DNA of 64,000 nucleotides from Anaerosacchariphilus polymeriproducens (GTDB taxonomy: Bacteria; Bacillota; Clostridia; Lachnospirales; Lachnospiraceae). The notes beneath the pieces were generated by a model. It was not told where the DNA came from. It saw nothing but the letters and a program-made list of their open reading frames with translations, and did not search any database. Position numbers and translations under genes: made by a program. The stretch covers positions 112,343 to 176,342 of the forward strand of contig NZ_QRCT01000013.1 of NCBI RefSeq assembly GCF_003363435.1, in the 5' to 3' direction. Every line of letters starts with the position of its first letter. Within the stretch, counting starts at the first letter, position 1. This document shows positions 44,740-53,386 of this stretch, piece by piece.

Positions 44740-45921
44740 TTATCTAGCTGCTTGGAAAATTTTCTCAACATCTTCCTTATTCAATTTCTGAAATCCGCCT
44801 ATTGTAATTGTATTGTCATGAGTGCACTTTTGTGCCATTTCGCTTATCTGCTCATCAGTAATATTGATTCCTAATTCTTTTATGGATGTGGGCATTCCAA
44901 TTTCACGATAAAAATTTTCCATTGCTTCAATACCTTCTAATGCTACTCTTTCCGGGTTGGAAAAATTATTCGGTACATTTAATACATTTACTGCAAATTT
45001 TGCAAAACGGTTTACATCAGTTTTATAAACATATCTTGCCCAACTTCCCCAAACAGCGGCTAGTCCGGCTCCATGAGCAACATCAAACATTCCACCAAGT
45101 TCATGCTCTATTTGATGACTTGCCCAATCACCTATCGTACCACATCCTGTCAAGTCATTATGTGAGATGCTGGATGCCCACATAACTTCTGCGCGTGCAT
45201 CATAGTTCTCAGGTTCTTTCATCAAAATTTTAGCATTATGGATAACTGTTTTCATAAGTGCTTCACCAATACTATCTGTTAACTCAGTATTTTTAACTGT
45301 TGTAAAATATCGTTCCATGGTATGCATTAAAATATCAGTACAACCGCTTTGTGTTTGATACTGAGGTAATGTATAAGTTAATTCCGGATTCATGATGGCA
45401 AATTTACATCTTGCAAAATCATTATTACAAGAACGTTTTAGCTCTCCTTCTTCTTTGGTAATAACAGAAGAATTACTCATTTCACTTCCTGCTGCAGCAA
45501 TAGTTAGAACAGCTCCTATAGGAAGACATCCTTTTGGCTGTGCCTTTCTTTCATACAAGTCCCAAACATCGCAATCATTTACCATTCCATATCCAATGGC
45601 TTTTCCAGAGTCAATTACACTTCCCCCGCCTACTGCCAGGATAAAATCTACTCCTTCTTTTTTACAAAGTTCAATACCTTCATATACTTTTGAAAGACGT
45701 GGATTCGGTACAACTCCTCCAAGGCTTACATAATCAATTCCTGCTTCTTTCAAAGAATCATAAATACGATCTAATAAACCTGACTTTTTTGCACTATTAC
45801 CGCCATAATGAACCAAAACTTTTTTACAATTTTGTTCTTTCACTAATCCTCCAACTTTGGATTCTGTATCTTTGCCGAACACAACTTTCGTAGGTGCATA
45901 GAATCTGAAATTTCTCATCAT
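44740..45921 (-). CDS. Iron-containing alcohol dehydrogenase (butanol dehydrogenase type)
   Basis: A 393-residue group III NAD(P)-dependent alcohol dehydrogenase. NAD site GGGSVIDSGKAIGYG near residue 98; metal ligands in MNPELTYTLPQYQTQSGCTDILMHTMER-type region (Asp and His), HQIEHELGGMFDVAHGAGLA. Closest in pattern to BdhA/YqhD, reducing aldehydes such as butyraldehyde or methylglyoxal with NAD(P)H. It precedes no obvious partner; the SEC-C gene upstream is 31 bases away. Confidence 0.93.
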   Translation of the reverse strand: MMRNFRFYAPTKVVFGKDTESKVGGLVKEQNCKKVLVHYGGNSAKKSGLLDRIYDSLKEAGIDYVSLGGVVPNPRLSKVYEGIELCKKEGVDFILAVGGGSVIDSGKAIGYGMVNDCDVWDLYERKAQPKGCLPIGAVLTIAAAGSEMSNSSVITKEEGELKRSCNNDFARCKFAIMNPELTYTLPQYQTQSGCTDILMHTMERYFTTVKNTELTDSIGEALMKTVIHNAKILMKEPENYDARAEVMWASSISHNDLTGCGTIGDWASHQIEHELGGMFDVAHGAGLAAVWGSWARYVYKTDVNRFAKFAVNVLNVPNNFSNPERVALEGIEAMENFYREIGMPTSIKELGINITDEQISEMAQKCTHDNTITIGGFQKLNKEDVEKIFQAAR

Positions 45922-45952
45922 TACACTCCTTTCTACAACTATCTATTCTGAA

Positions 45953-46471
45953 TTATCTGCCACAGCATTTTTTATATTTCTTACCGCTTCCACAAGGACA
46001 TGGATCATTTCTTCCAATTTTAGGGCCATTTACAATCGTAGTAGAAGACTTTTGTTCTTTATATAATTCTTTTTTTCTTTCTTCAGTTAAAAGGTCGTCC
46101 CATTGTGGCAGCTCATACAACCAGTCTGCTTTTGCTCCAATCATATTTTTGTATAGAAGTTCCATATCAAATTCTAAACTTACTTTTGTATCCTCTGTCA
46201 TTTCTTCAATTGGATTCGGACATTTTAAACTATCATTAATTCCATCTAAAAAACCTACCATTGCCATAAGCTCTAATTCAAATTTATCAGCAAGTTCTTT
46301 CACAGTTCCTTCTACAACTTCTTTCGGATTTGATAATAGTTGTTCATATACACCTTTTTCTTTTATAAAATATCTCTGCCAAAATTTCTCAAGTTCTTTT
46401 GGATCTGCTTCTTGAGAGTAAGCAGCATTTCTCCATTGCTCTAATAATGTCATATTTTTATTATCCTCCAT
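45953..46471 (-). CDS. SEC-C motif protein
   Basis: A 172-residue helical protein with a C-terminal SEC-C zinc motif ([19 protein letters not shown], last 20 residues), the same module that ends SecA. The N-terminal part ([40 protein letters not shown] in pieces) is acidic and helical. Stand-alone SEC-C proteins are common in clostridia, and their function is unknown. It is 47 bases downstream of folD and could be in its operon. Confidence 0.85.
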   Translation of the reverse strand: MEDNKNMTLLEQWRNAAYSQEADPKELEKFWQRYFIKEKGVYEQLLSNPKEVVEGTVKELADKFELELMAMVGFLDGINDSLKCPNPIEEMTEDTKVSLEFDMELLYKNMIGAKADWLYELPQWDDLLTEERKKELYKEQKSSTTIVNGPKIGRNDPCPCGSGKKYKKCCGR

Positions 46472-46518
46472 ACTATTCTAATTCACTTAAAATAGTATAT
46501 CTTATTTCTATTAATTTT

Positions 46519-47364
46519 TCAAAATATTTTTTTCAATTTTGCTGCCTTAATAAGATGTTTGGCTAAGACAGAAGTCGTCACCGTTCCTACACCTCCCGGA
46601 ACCGGAGTAGCCATTGCAGCTATATCCTTTATTGTTTCAAAATCAACATCTCCACATAGCTTGTTATTCTCATCCATATTAATACCAACATCAATTACGA
46701 TAGCGTTTTTTCCAACATAAGAATCGTTCAACATCTTAGCTTTTCCTGCTGCTGCAATAATAACTTCGGCATTTTTGCAGGTATTCTCCATTTCTTTCGT
46801 TTTTGTATGGCAGATTGTAACCGTGGCATTCTTCTTAAGTAAAAGCATGGCAAGAGGTTTTCCCACTACCAGACTTCTTCCCACTACCGTAACTCGCTTT
46901 CCTGTCAGATCTATACCCGCAAAATCTATCATTTCTATCACAGCTTCTGCAGTGCAAGGCGCATAAGCTGTATCGTCTCCTGCAAAAACTTTAGCAAGAT
47001 TCATAGGACTGATTCCATCTATATCTTTCTGTGGATCAATTAGTGTCTCTATCGCTTTCTCATCGATCTGCTTTGGCAATGGTCGTAATAATAAAATCCC
47101 ATCAATTGTTTTATCCTCATTTACTTTTTTAAATTCCGAAGTAAATTCTTCATGAGTAATCGTTTCCGGAAATATATAATTAGAGCATTTTAAGCCAATC
47201 CCGTTTAACCGTTTCATGGCTCCCCGTTCATATGCAATATCATCAGGCCTTTCTCCTACTCGGATAATTGCCAAATGAGGAATCTCTTTTCCAAATTTTT
47301 TAAGTTCATCCTGCAATTCTTCATTTATTGCGGCTACTACATCTGCACCTTTTAAAATTTCCAT
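46519..47364 (-). CDS. folD: Methylene-THF dehydrogenase FolD, probably lacking cyclohydrolase activity
   Basis: A 281-residue FolD-family enzyme. Aligned by eye with E. coli FolD, Tyr45 is kept (AYERGAMK) but the catalytic Lys four residues later is Ala49, and the Gln of VQLPLP is Leu93 (LLLRPLP). Asp of the DIDGISP motif is kept, as are the NADP-fold GRSLVVGKPLAML and PVPGGVGTVT. Loss of both Lys and Gln should abolish the cyclohydrolase step while leaving dehydrogenase activity. fchA next door supplies the missing step. Part of fhs-fchA-folD. Confidence 0.93.
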   Translation of the reverse strand: MEILKGADVVAAINEELQDELKKFGKEIPHLAIIRVGERPDDIAYERGAMKRLNGIGLKCSNYIFPETITHEEFTSEFKKVNEDKTIDGILLLRPLPKQIDEKAIETLIDPQKDIDGISPMNLAKVFAGDDTAYAPCTAEAVIEMIDFAGIDLTGKRVTVVGRSLVVGKPLAMLLLKKNATVTICHTKTKEMENTCKNAEVIIAAAGKAKMLNDSYVGKNAIVIDVGINMDENNKLCGDVDFETIKDIAAMATPVPGGVGTVTTSVLAKHLIKAAKLKKIF

Positions 47365-47399
47365 TTCTTCCTCCTCTACGTTTATATATTATTTCTTTA

Positions 47400-48029
47400 T
47401 TATCCTCTGATTCCATTTAATACTTTTTCATAGATGATATCTGCTTTTCTAGTACCTTCTTGAATCAGCGTATCCGATTTTTTATTTAATTCTTCTGCCT
47501 TCTTTTTGTCTTTCATCAATTTGGTATTAATATAAACATTCATAGAGGCTCCTATTAAAGATGCTCTTGTTAATTGAATTCCGACACCAACATCACTTAT
47601 GGCAATGCGTGTCCCTTTTGCTTCCAATTCTTCTAATAATTCCATTACTTCTAAACAAGTCTCCATTATCTTAATTGGTGTAAGACTGGCAACAAGTAAC
47701 GCTTCTTCCATAATAATATCTCGTTTTTCTTGCTCTTCCTTCGTTTCTTTTGGTAAACCATAAGCTTTCGATAAAGGTTCAAACGCTCTGGCATCTTCCT
47801 CCATAAAATTAAGTAATCGTTCCTGAAGTTCTTTGGCTTTATTAAGTATTCTTATGATATCATCTTGAACACTTGCATATTTTTTCTTTCCTTTGGTAAG
47901 ATTGGCGACCATACTTCCCAGTGCCATTCCCATAGAGCCAGCCAAAGCTGACGCACCACCGCCTCCGGGAACAGGAGCATCTGAGGATAAAACCTCAATA
48001 AAGTCCTGAATTTTATCTTCATACATCAT
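47400..48029 (-). CDS. fchA: Methenyl-THF cyclohydrolase (FchA type)
   Basis: A 209-residue cyclodeaminase/cyclohydrolase-family protein (FTCD_C). Motifs VLSSDAPVPGGGGASALAGSMG and MVANLTKGKKKY, and GVGIQLTRASLIGASMNVYINT. The enzyme opens 5,10-methenyl-THF to 10-formyl-THF or the reverse. Located between fhs and folD, giving a complete formate-to-methylene-THF branch. ATG 48029 has AGGAG upstream. Confidence 0.93.
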   Translation of the reverse strand: MMYEDKIQDFIEVLSSDAPVPGGGGASALAGSMGMALGSMVANLTKGKKKYASVQDDIIRILNKAKELQERLLNFMEEDARAFEPLSKAYGLPKETKEEQEKRDIIMEEALLVASLTPIKIMETCLEVMELLEELEAKGTRIAISDVGVGIQLTRASLIGASMNVYINTKLMKDKKKAEELNKKSDTLIQEGTRKADIIYEKVLNGIRG

Positions 48030-48063
48030 TTGTTATGACTCCTTTCTATAGGTATCTCAAACA

Positions 48064-49743
48064 TTAGAACAATCCACTGATCATTCCATTCTCATCCACA
48101 TCTATTTTTTCTGCTGCCGGTACTTTAGGCAATCCGGGCATTTTCATAATATCACCTGTTAATGCTACCAAAAATCCAGCACCAATAGAAGGGGTGATTT
48201 CTCTGACCGTAATACGGAATCCTTTGGGCCTTCCTAATTTTGCAGGATTATCTGTTAGTGAATATTGATTTTTGGCCATACATATCGGCAATTTATCAAA
48301 CCCTGATTTTTTCAATCCCTCAATTTCTTTATTGGCTTTTGGTGTGAAATCTACACCGTCAGCTCCATATATTTTCTTTGCTATCGCTTCAATCTTATCT
48401 TTAATTGGCCAATCTAATTCATAAACAAAATCCAATTCACTTTCTTCTTCAACTAATCGTAACACTTCCTCTGCCAGTTCTTGTCCACCTGCACCACCTT
48501 TAGCCCATACATCAGACAAAACAACTTTCACACCTACTTCTTGACATTGATTCTTAATTAATGTAATTTCCTCATGCGTATCTGTAGGAAATTTATTAAT
48601 TGCTACGACTGCAGGCAAATGATAGACCTGAGTGATATTCTCTACATGTTTTAACAAATTGGGAATACCTCTTTCTAATGCTTCTAAATTTATATCATCT
48701 AACTCAGTTTTTGGTGCTCCGCCATTATATTTAAGCGCCTTCACCGTTGCCACAATAACAACTGCATTCGGTTTGATTCCAGCTGTCCTGCATTTTATAT
48801 CAATGAACTTTTCTGCTCCTAAATCTGCTCCAAAACCTGCCTCTGTAATAACATAGTCTGCCAATTTTATTCCCATTTTAGTCGCAATAACACTGTTACA
48901 CCCATGAGCAATATTAGCAAAAGGACCTCCATGAATAAATGCTGGTGTTTTCTCTAGTGTTTGTACCAAATTGGGCTTTAATGCATCCTTTAATAAAGCT
49001 GCAATGGCTCCCTGTGCATTTAAATCTCCGGCTGTAACTGGTTCTCCATCTCGATTGTAAGCTACCACAATGCGTGCTGCTCTTTCTTTTAAATCTGTAA
49101 TATCAGATGCCAGACAAAAAACAGCCATCATTTCTGAAGCAACCGTAATATCGAAACCATCCTGTCTGGTCACACCATCTCCTTTATTTCCCATCCCATC
49201 TACGATATTTCTAAGCTGCCGGTCATTCATATCAACTGCTCTTCTCCATGTGACACGCTTTAAATCAATATTTAGTTTGTTTCCTTGGTGTATATGATTA
49301 TCTAACATAGCTGCCAACAAATTATTTGCTGCACCAATAGCATGAATATCTCCTGTGAAATGCAAATTTATATCTTCCATTGGAACTACTTGTGCATAAC
49401 CGCCACCTGCAGCTCCACCTTTCAATCCAAATACCGGTCCTAATGATGGTTCACGAAGGACTACCAATGACTTTTTCCCCATTTGTTTCAATGCATCTGC
49501 TAACCCTATCGTAGTCGTTGTTTTACCTTCTCCTGCCGGAGTTGGATTAATTGCTGTAACCAAAACTAATTTTGCATCCTTTTTGTTTTTTAACTCTTCA
49601 TTATAGTAACGGTAGTCTATTTTGGCTTTATACTTTCCGTAATTCTCCACATATTGCTCCGGAACACCTATTTCATCAGCTATTTGATTAATTACCTGCA
49701 TCTTATTCTCTTGTGCGATTTGTAAGTCACTTTTATAACCCAT
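48064..49743 (-). CDS. fhs: Formate-tetrahydrofolate ligase
   Basis: A 559-residue ATP-dependent enzyme forming 10-formyl-THF from formate and THF. Walker-type P-loop [18 protein letters not shown] near residue 67, [40 protein letters not shown] and [14 protein letters not shown] at the end. Full length. First gene of the one-carbon operon, behind a long structured leader. AGGAGG site before ATG 49743. Confidence 0.98.
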   Translation of the reverse strand: MGYKSDLQIAQENKMQVINQIADEIGVPEQYVENYGKYKAKIDYRYYNEELKNKKDAKLVLVTAINPTPAGEGKTTTTIGLADALKQMGKKSLVVLREPSLGPVFGLKGGAAGGGYAQVVPMEDINLHFTGDIHAIGAANNLLAAMLDNHIHQGNKLNIDLKRVTWRRAVDMNDRQLRNIVDGMGNKGDGVTRQDGFDITVASEMMAVFCLASDITDLKERAARIVVAYNRDGEPVTAGDLNAQGAIAALLKDALKPNLVQTLEKTPAFIHGGPFANIAHGCNSVIATKMGIKLADYVITEAGFGADLGAEKFIDIKCRTAGIKPNAVVIVATVKALKYNGGAPKTELDDINLEALERGIPNLLKHVENITQVYHLPAVVAINKFPTDTHEEITLIKNQCQEVGVKVVLSDVWAKGGAGGQELAEEVLRLVEEESELDFVYELDWPIKDKIEAIAKKIYGADGVDFTPKANKEIEGLKKSGFDKLPICMAKNQYSLTDNPAKLGRPKGFRITVREITPSIGAGFLVALTGDIMKMPGLPKVPAAEKIDVDENGMISGLF

Positions 49744-50016
49744 TTAATAACCTCCTAAAATTTTTTAACTTTTTTTAATTATTTTGAATAAAAATTATTT
49801 TTCTGTTTCATACTATAAATAATCTCAGTTATGAAAAAGCTTACGTTTCACAGTGAGATTAACAGATAGTATAATTGAGTCCCCCACCGATTATACTATG
49901 GACAAAAGAAAAGGAAAATACTTATCCTCCCCTTTAGCATACGGGAAGTCTTTAAACAAAGGCGTTTACAGGCTTCTCGTATTCTCTTTCTCAATCTTGG
50001 AAAAACTCTTATTATA
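49744..50016 (-). promoter_or_regulatory. Structured leader of fhs-fchA-folD, unrecognised riboswitch candidate
   Basis: A TATAAT box (50016-50011) implies a leader of about 260 nt. On the minus strand: ATACG/CGTAT pair around a GCCTGTAAAC/GTTTAA hairpin (about 49985-49938); AAAGG/CCTTT; a perfect ten-base stem ATAGTATAAT/ATTATACTAT (about 49901-49868) with loop CGGTGGGGGACTCA; then AATCTCA/TGAGATT (about 49861-49822). A third ATAGTAT copy downstream could compete for the ten-base stem. I compared it with THF and ZTP consensus elements from memory and saw no match. Confidence 0.55.
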
Positions 50017-50128
50017 ATGAAAAAACAATTTATCATTACATCTAATATTTTCAGCTCATTCTAGAATATAATACCATTTACTAAAATCTTTTTCAATCAT
50101 CCCTTTTTACGAGCAGTACATTAATTTA

Positions 50129-50644
50129 TTAAATAAATTTTATATACTTATAATTATTTTCAAACTTTGAAATAATAAATTCTTTAAAATCACTTACTTG
50201 CTTAAAATCTCTTTTTCTAACCAAGGATGCCTGATTTTTAGTTAAATAGAAAATAAAATAATCTTTGCTTTCTAAAAGCTGATAAATTTGGTCATATCGC
50301 ATTTCCGTTGCATGAAATACTTCATTTTCCATTATAATTTTTTCATCATAGTACTTCCAAACAATAAAACTTCCAAACTCACCTGCTTTATTAGACTTTA
50401 ATCGCTGTTTATTTTTTGTTACCACCATAAAACATAGAGAGGCTATCGATAAAACAAATAATAAAATCCAGGTTAAAATTATTGCTAATAAATTTGAATA
50501 GTTAATTATTAAACTTCCAATGATTGTAAGTAATATAATAACTGGAACTAATAGTTTATTTTTGCAAAAAATTGCAATATACAAAAATTTTTTATAATCT
50601 TCTTTTTCCATAGTTGTTTTTACTGAAAATATGGGTTCTAACAT
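50129..50644 (-). CDS. YcxB-like membrane protein
   Basis: A 171-residue protein with two membrane helices (about residues 30-50 and 54-78) and a soluble C-terminal domain containing VWKYYDEKIIMENEVFHATEMRYDQIYQLLESKDYFIFYL in part. The pattern matches the YcxB-like family, of unknown function. A TTG-started frame from 50662 overlaps the GAGAAGGG site; ATG 50644 is preferred. No operon partner. Confidence 0.7.
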   Translation of the reverse strand: MLEPIFSVKTTMEKEDYKKFLYIAIFCKNKLLVPVIILLTIIGSLIINYSNLLAIILTWILLFVLSIASLCFMVVTKNKQRLKSNKAGEFGSFIVWKYYDEKIIMENEVFHATEMRYDQIYQLLESKDYFIFYLTKNQASLVRKRDFKQVSDFKEFIISKFENNYKYIKFI

Positions 50645-50733
50645 TCGTATCCCTTCTCTCAAAAAATCTTATTATTTTCTTTCAAATTAATTCTTTCTAA
50701 TTCTGACATAAACAAAGTAACACTGTCAATGCA

Positions 50734-50766
50734 AAAAAAATAACCGGTTTAGATATTACCGGTTAC
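50734..50766 (-). terminator. Terminator of the MacAB-like operon
   Basis: TAACCGGT / ACCGGTTA stem followed on the minus strand by TTTTTTTT, eleven bases past the ATPase gene. Confidence 0.85.
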
Positions 50767-50776
50767 TTTGTATACT

Positions 50777-51454
50777 TTAATTCACCATTGAAAGTTCTCC
50801 ATCAATAATATTTACTATATGCTTTGCATGTTTTGCAACTTCTAAATCATGGGTAATCATAATGATTGTATTTCCCATATCATTTAACTTCTTAAATAAT
50901 GATAATACATCCTTACCTGTATGACTATCCAATGCTCCGGTAGGTTCATCCGCTAAAAGTATAGCAGGATTACCTACCAGTGCTCTTGCTATTGCCACTC
51001 TTTGCTGCTGACCACCTGATAGTTCAGAAGGCTTATGATTTAATCTTTTATCAAGTCCTAGTAATTGTATCGTATCTGTACATTCCTCTAACGCCTGCTG
51101 ATAAGTGATACCCCTTGTTAATAGAGGAATCATTATATTCTGCTGAACAGAATACGTTGATATTAAATGATATTTCTGAAAAATAAATCCTATTTTTTGA
51201 TTCCTTATGTTAGTCAACTTTTTTTCTTTTGTCTCATGAATGGCTACATTATCTAAATAATATTCACCTTCATTAAAACGATCCATACATCCAATCATAT
51301 TCATCAGGGTAGATTTTCCTGAGCCTGATGGTCCTAAAATTGCCAGAAAATCCCCTTCTTCTACATCTAAATTAATATTTTTCAGAACATGTAGAGACTC
51401 ATTTCCCATTTTGTAAAACTTATTTATATTTTTCATTTCAATTATATTTTTCAT
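50777..51454 (-). CDS. ABC transporter ATPase (MacB/LolD type)
   Basis: A 225-residue ATPase with Walker A LGPSGSGKSTLMNMIG (about residue 39), Q-loop FIFQKYHLIS, signature LSGGQQQRVAIARAL, Walker B ILLADEPTGALD and H-loop MITHD. The LDSHTGKDVLSLF sequence is typical of the MacB/LolD clade that drives mechanotransmission exporters. It is last of four genes and only three bases from the lipoprotein gene. Confidence 0.96.
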   Translation of the reverse strand: MKNIIEMKNINKFYKMGNESLHVLKNINLDVEEGDFLAILGPSGSGKSTLMNMIGCMDRFNEGEYYLDNVAIHETKEKKLTNIRNQKIGFIFQKYHLISTYSVQQNIMIPLLTRGITYQQALEECTDTIQLLGLDKRLNHKPSELSGGQQQRVAIARALVGNPAILLADEPTGALDSHTGKDVLSLFKKLNDMGNTIIMITHDLEVAKHAKHIVNIIDGELSMVN

Positions 51455-51457
51455 TTG

Positions 51458-51985
51458 TCACCCCACTATATAAACGGAAACAATTGTATCTTCGTCATTG
51501 TCATTTTGCTCAATGACCATAACAATCGTATCATCAACTGCTATTCTTGAAAAGGTAGATTCCACACCAAGAAGAGTGGTAACTTTTGTTCCAACAGGAA
51601 TTATTCTAGTTTGCTCTTCCCCTGTTGATTTATATATGACCTTATTTTCTTTTTTATTATCTTCTTTATTTTCTTTTGTATTATCTTCTTTGTTTTCTTT
51701 TGTATTTCTATCTTTTCCTTTTCTGTTTGAAATGTTTCTCTGATCAGATGTCTGCTCATCATCACTTGGCATATCTGTTCTTTCTTTATTTTCTATTGTT
51801 CCGGCCTCGAGTACATCAAAAGTAATTTCATTACCATTAATTTCCGTAATTTTTCCATACAACAGACTTTGATTATTCTCTAATTTTATTTCGCCTGTCA
51901 AAGCAATATTTTTTGAAGATAAAGAATTACTGCATCCAGTAAAAAGTAACACACTGATTAGAAATAATACTCCTGCTTTTTTCAT
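51458..51985 (-). CDS. Lipoprotein of the MacAB-like operon, with tandem KENKEDN repeat
   Basis: A 175-residue lipoprotein. Signal with lipobox FTGC (Cys18). The mature protein has a beta-rich N-terminal half (GKITEINGNEITFDVLEAG), a charged disordered middle with KENKEDNT KENKEDNK KENK repeats, and a C-terminal beta segment. It lies between the permease and ATPase genes. Partner function in the exporter is inference. Confidence 0.75.
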   Translation of the reverse strand: MKKAGVLFLISVLLFTGCSNSLSSKNIALTGEIKLENNQSLLYGKITEINGNEITFDVLEAGTIENKERTDMPSDDEQTSDQRNISNRKGKDRNTKENKEDNTKENKEDNKKENKVIYKSTGEEQTRIIPVGTKVTTLLGVESTFSRIAVDDTIVMVIEQNDNDEDTIVSVYIVG

Positions 51986-51994
51986 AAAAACCTC

Positions 51995-53386
51995 CTACTC
52001 TTCACTAAGTGCTTCAACAGGAACAAGCTTTGAAGCCTTCCATGCAGGATAGAAACCAAATACAGTGCCCGTTATAAATGCAAATACAATAGCTAATAAA
52101 AATCCTTGTCCTGAAGGGATAACACGAATTCCTATCTTGGGTGCAATCAGCAAAATAATAAGGCTTAATAGAACACCTGAAATTCCTCCAAAAATACTTA
52201 TCATCCCAGCTTCTGTAAGAAATTCAATCAAAATATCTCTTTGGGAACATCCTATCGCCTTTAAAATTCCTATTTCTTTCGTCCGTTCCTTTACAGAAAC
52301 AAATAAAACATTCATGATACCAATTCCTCCTACAATAAAAACAATTCCAGCAACTACAATTAACATAAGAGTAAGTGTATTCGAAGACTCAAGAGCCGCC
52401 TCCATTTTACTTCCCGCGTCTGTTAATGTAAAAGTAGAATTGGGATAGGTCTCAGCTAAAATTGTTTCAATATTTGTCTTAACTGTCTCTACATTATCTA
52501 CATTGGAGGCAATAACTGTTATAGTTGGACTTACTTCTTTACCGGTTAAATATTTTATTCCTGTATTATATGGAATAAAAATTGATGTATCAGGACTAAT
52601 CCCAGAAGATACGACTCCCATTTGATCTAAAACGCCATTTACTATATATGGTTTTTGATTAATATAAATGGTACAATCATAAGCATCCATTGCTGAACCA
52701 AATATTTCTACTGCTAAATCATATCCCAGAATACAAACTTTTTCTTTATTATCATCATTACTGTCTGTAATAAAATCGCCAATGGAAAGTGTTAAATTGC
52801 TCATATCCGCATAGTTTTCCTTCACGCCTGCAACTGTATATGATGTTTCTTCTTCTAGTTCCCCTCCTGTAACTGTAGATTTCGTTGAAAAAGAGATTGT
52901 TACCTCATCAATATCAGGTATAAAATCTGTAATGTCTTCTACATCTTCTGCTGTAAGCGTAATCTTTTCTTTATTCAGCATACGATCTGTACTGTTTGGA
53001 CCCCCACCAAACATATCCATTCTATTGTTAGAATTATTACTGTTACCCTCTCCACGTGTTTTACCCCCTCCTGAAGATGGTATATTTCCAGGCATTGCAT
53101 TGGACTTGCTATTCGAATTAGAAGGACTGCCTTTCTCTGGAATATTTCCTCCACCTATTTCAGGTGTAGAAGATTTTCCATTATCTGTAGAAAATGAAAC
53201 ATCGATAGCTCCGGCATTTAAATTCTTGAATTGCTCTGCAACATCTGCTTGACCACCTTTTCCTACTGCAATTACCATTACAATCGTTGCAGCACCTACA
53301 ATAATACCTACACTGGTCAACAGTACTTTAAACTTATTTTGCAAAATGTTTATCCAGACCAGGCGGAGTAATTCAACAAATCTCAT
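51995..53386 (-). CDS. MacB-type ABC transporter permease
   Basis: A 463-residue permease with four helices: one near residue 20-40, then a large extracytoplasmic MacB_PCD domain carrying a Ser/Asn/Gly-rich insertion (about residues 70-130), then three helices after residue 340 (LMLIVVAGIVFIVGGIGIMNVLFVSV, VKERTKEIGILKAIGC cytoplasmic motif). Its start overlaps the adaptor gene by four bases. Exports a peptide, drug or lipid; substrate unknown. Confidence 0.93.
   Translation of the reverse strand: MRFVELLRLVWINILQNKFKVLLTSVGIIVGAATIVMVIAVGKGGQADVAEQFKNLNAGAIDVSFSTDNGKSSTPEIGGGNIPEKGSPSNSNSKSNAMPGNIPSSGGGKTRGEGNSNNSNNRMDMFGGGPNSTDRMLNKEKITLTAEDVEDITDFIPDIDEVTISFSTKSTVTGGELEEETSYTVAGVKENYADMSNLTLSIGDFITDSNDDNKEKVCILGYDLAVEIFGSAMDAYDCTIYINQKPYIVNGVLDQMGVVSSGISPDTSIFIPYNTGIKYLTGKEVSPTITVIASNVDNVETVKTNIETILAETYPNSTFTLTDAGSKMEAALESSNTLTLMLIVVAGIVFIVGGIGIMNVLFVSVKERTKEIGILKAIGCSQRDILIEFLTEAGMISIFGGISGVLLSLIILLIAPKIGIRVIPSGQGFLLAIVFAFITGTVFGFYPAWKASKLVPVEALSEE

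Noticed and set aside
49744..50016. THF or ZTP riboswitch
   Set aside because: The conserved cores I remember for these classes are not seen on the transcribed strand. A covariance-model search would be decisive.
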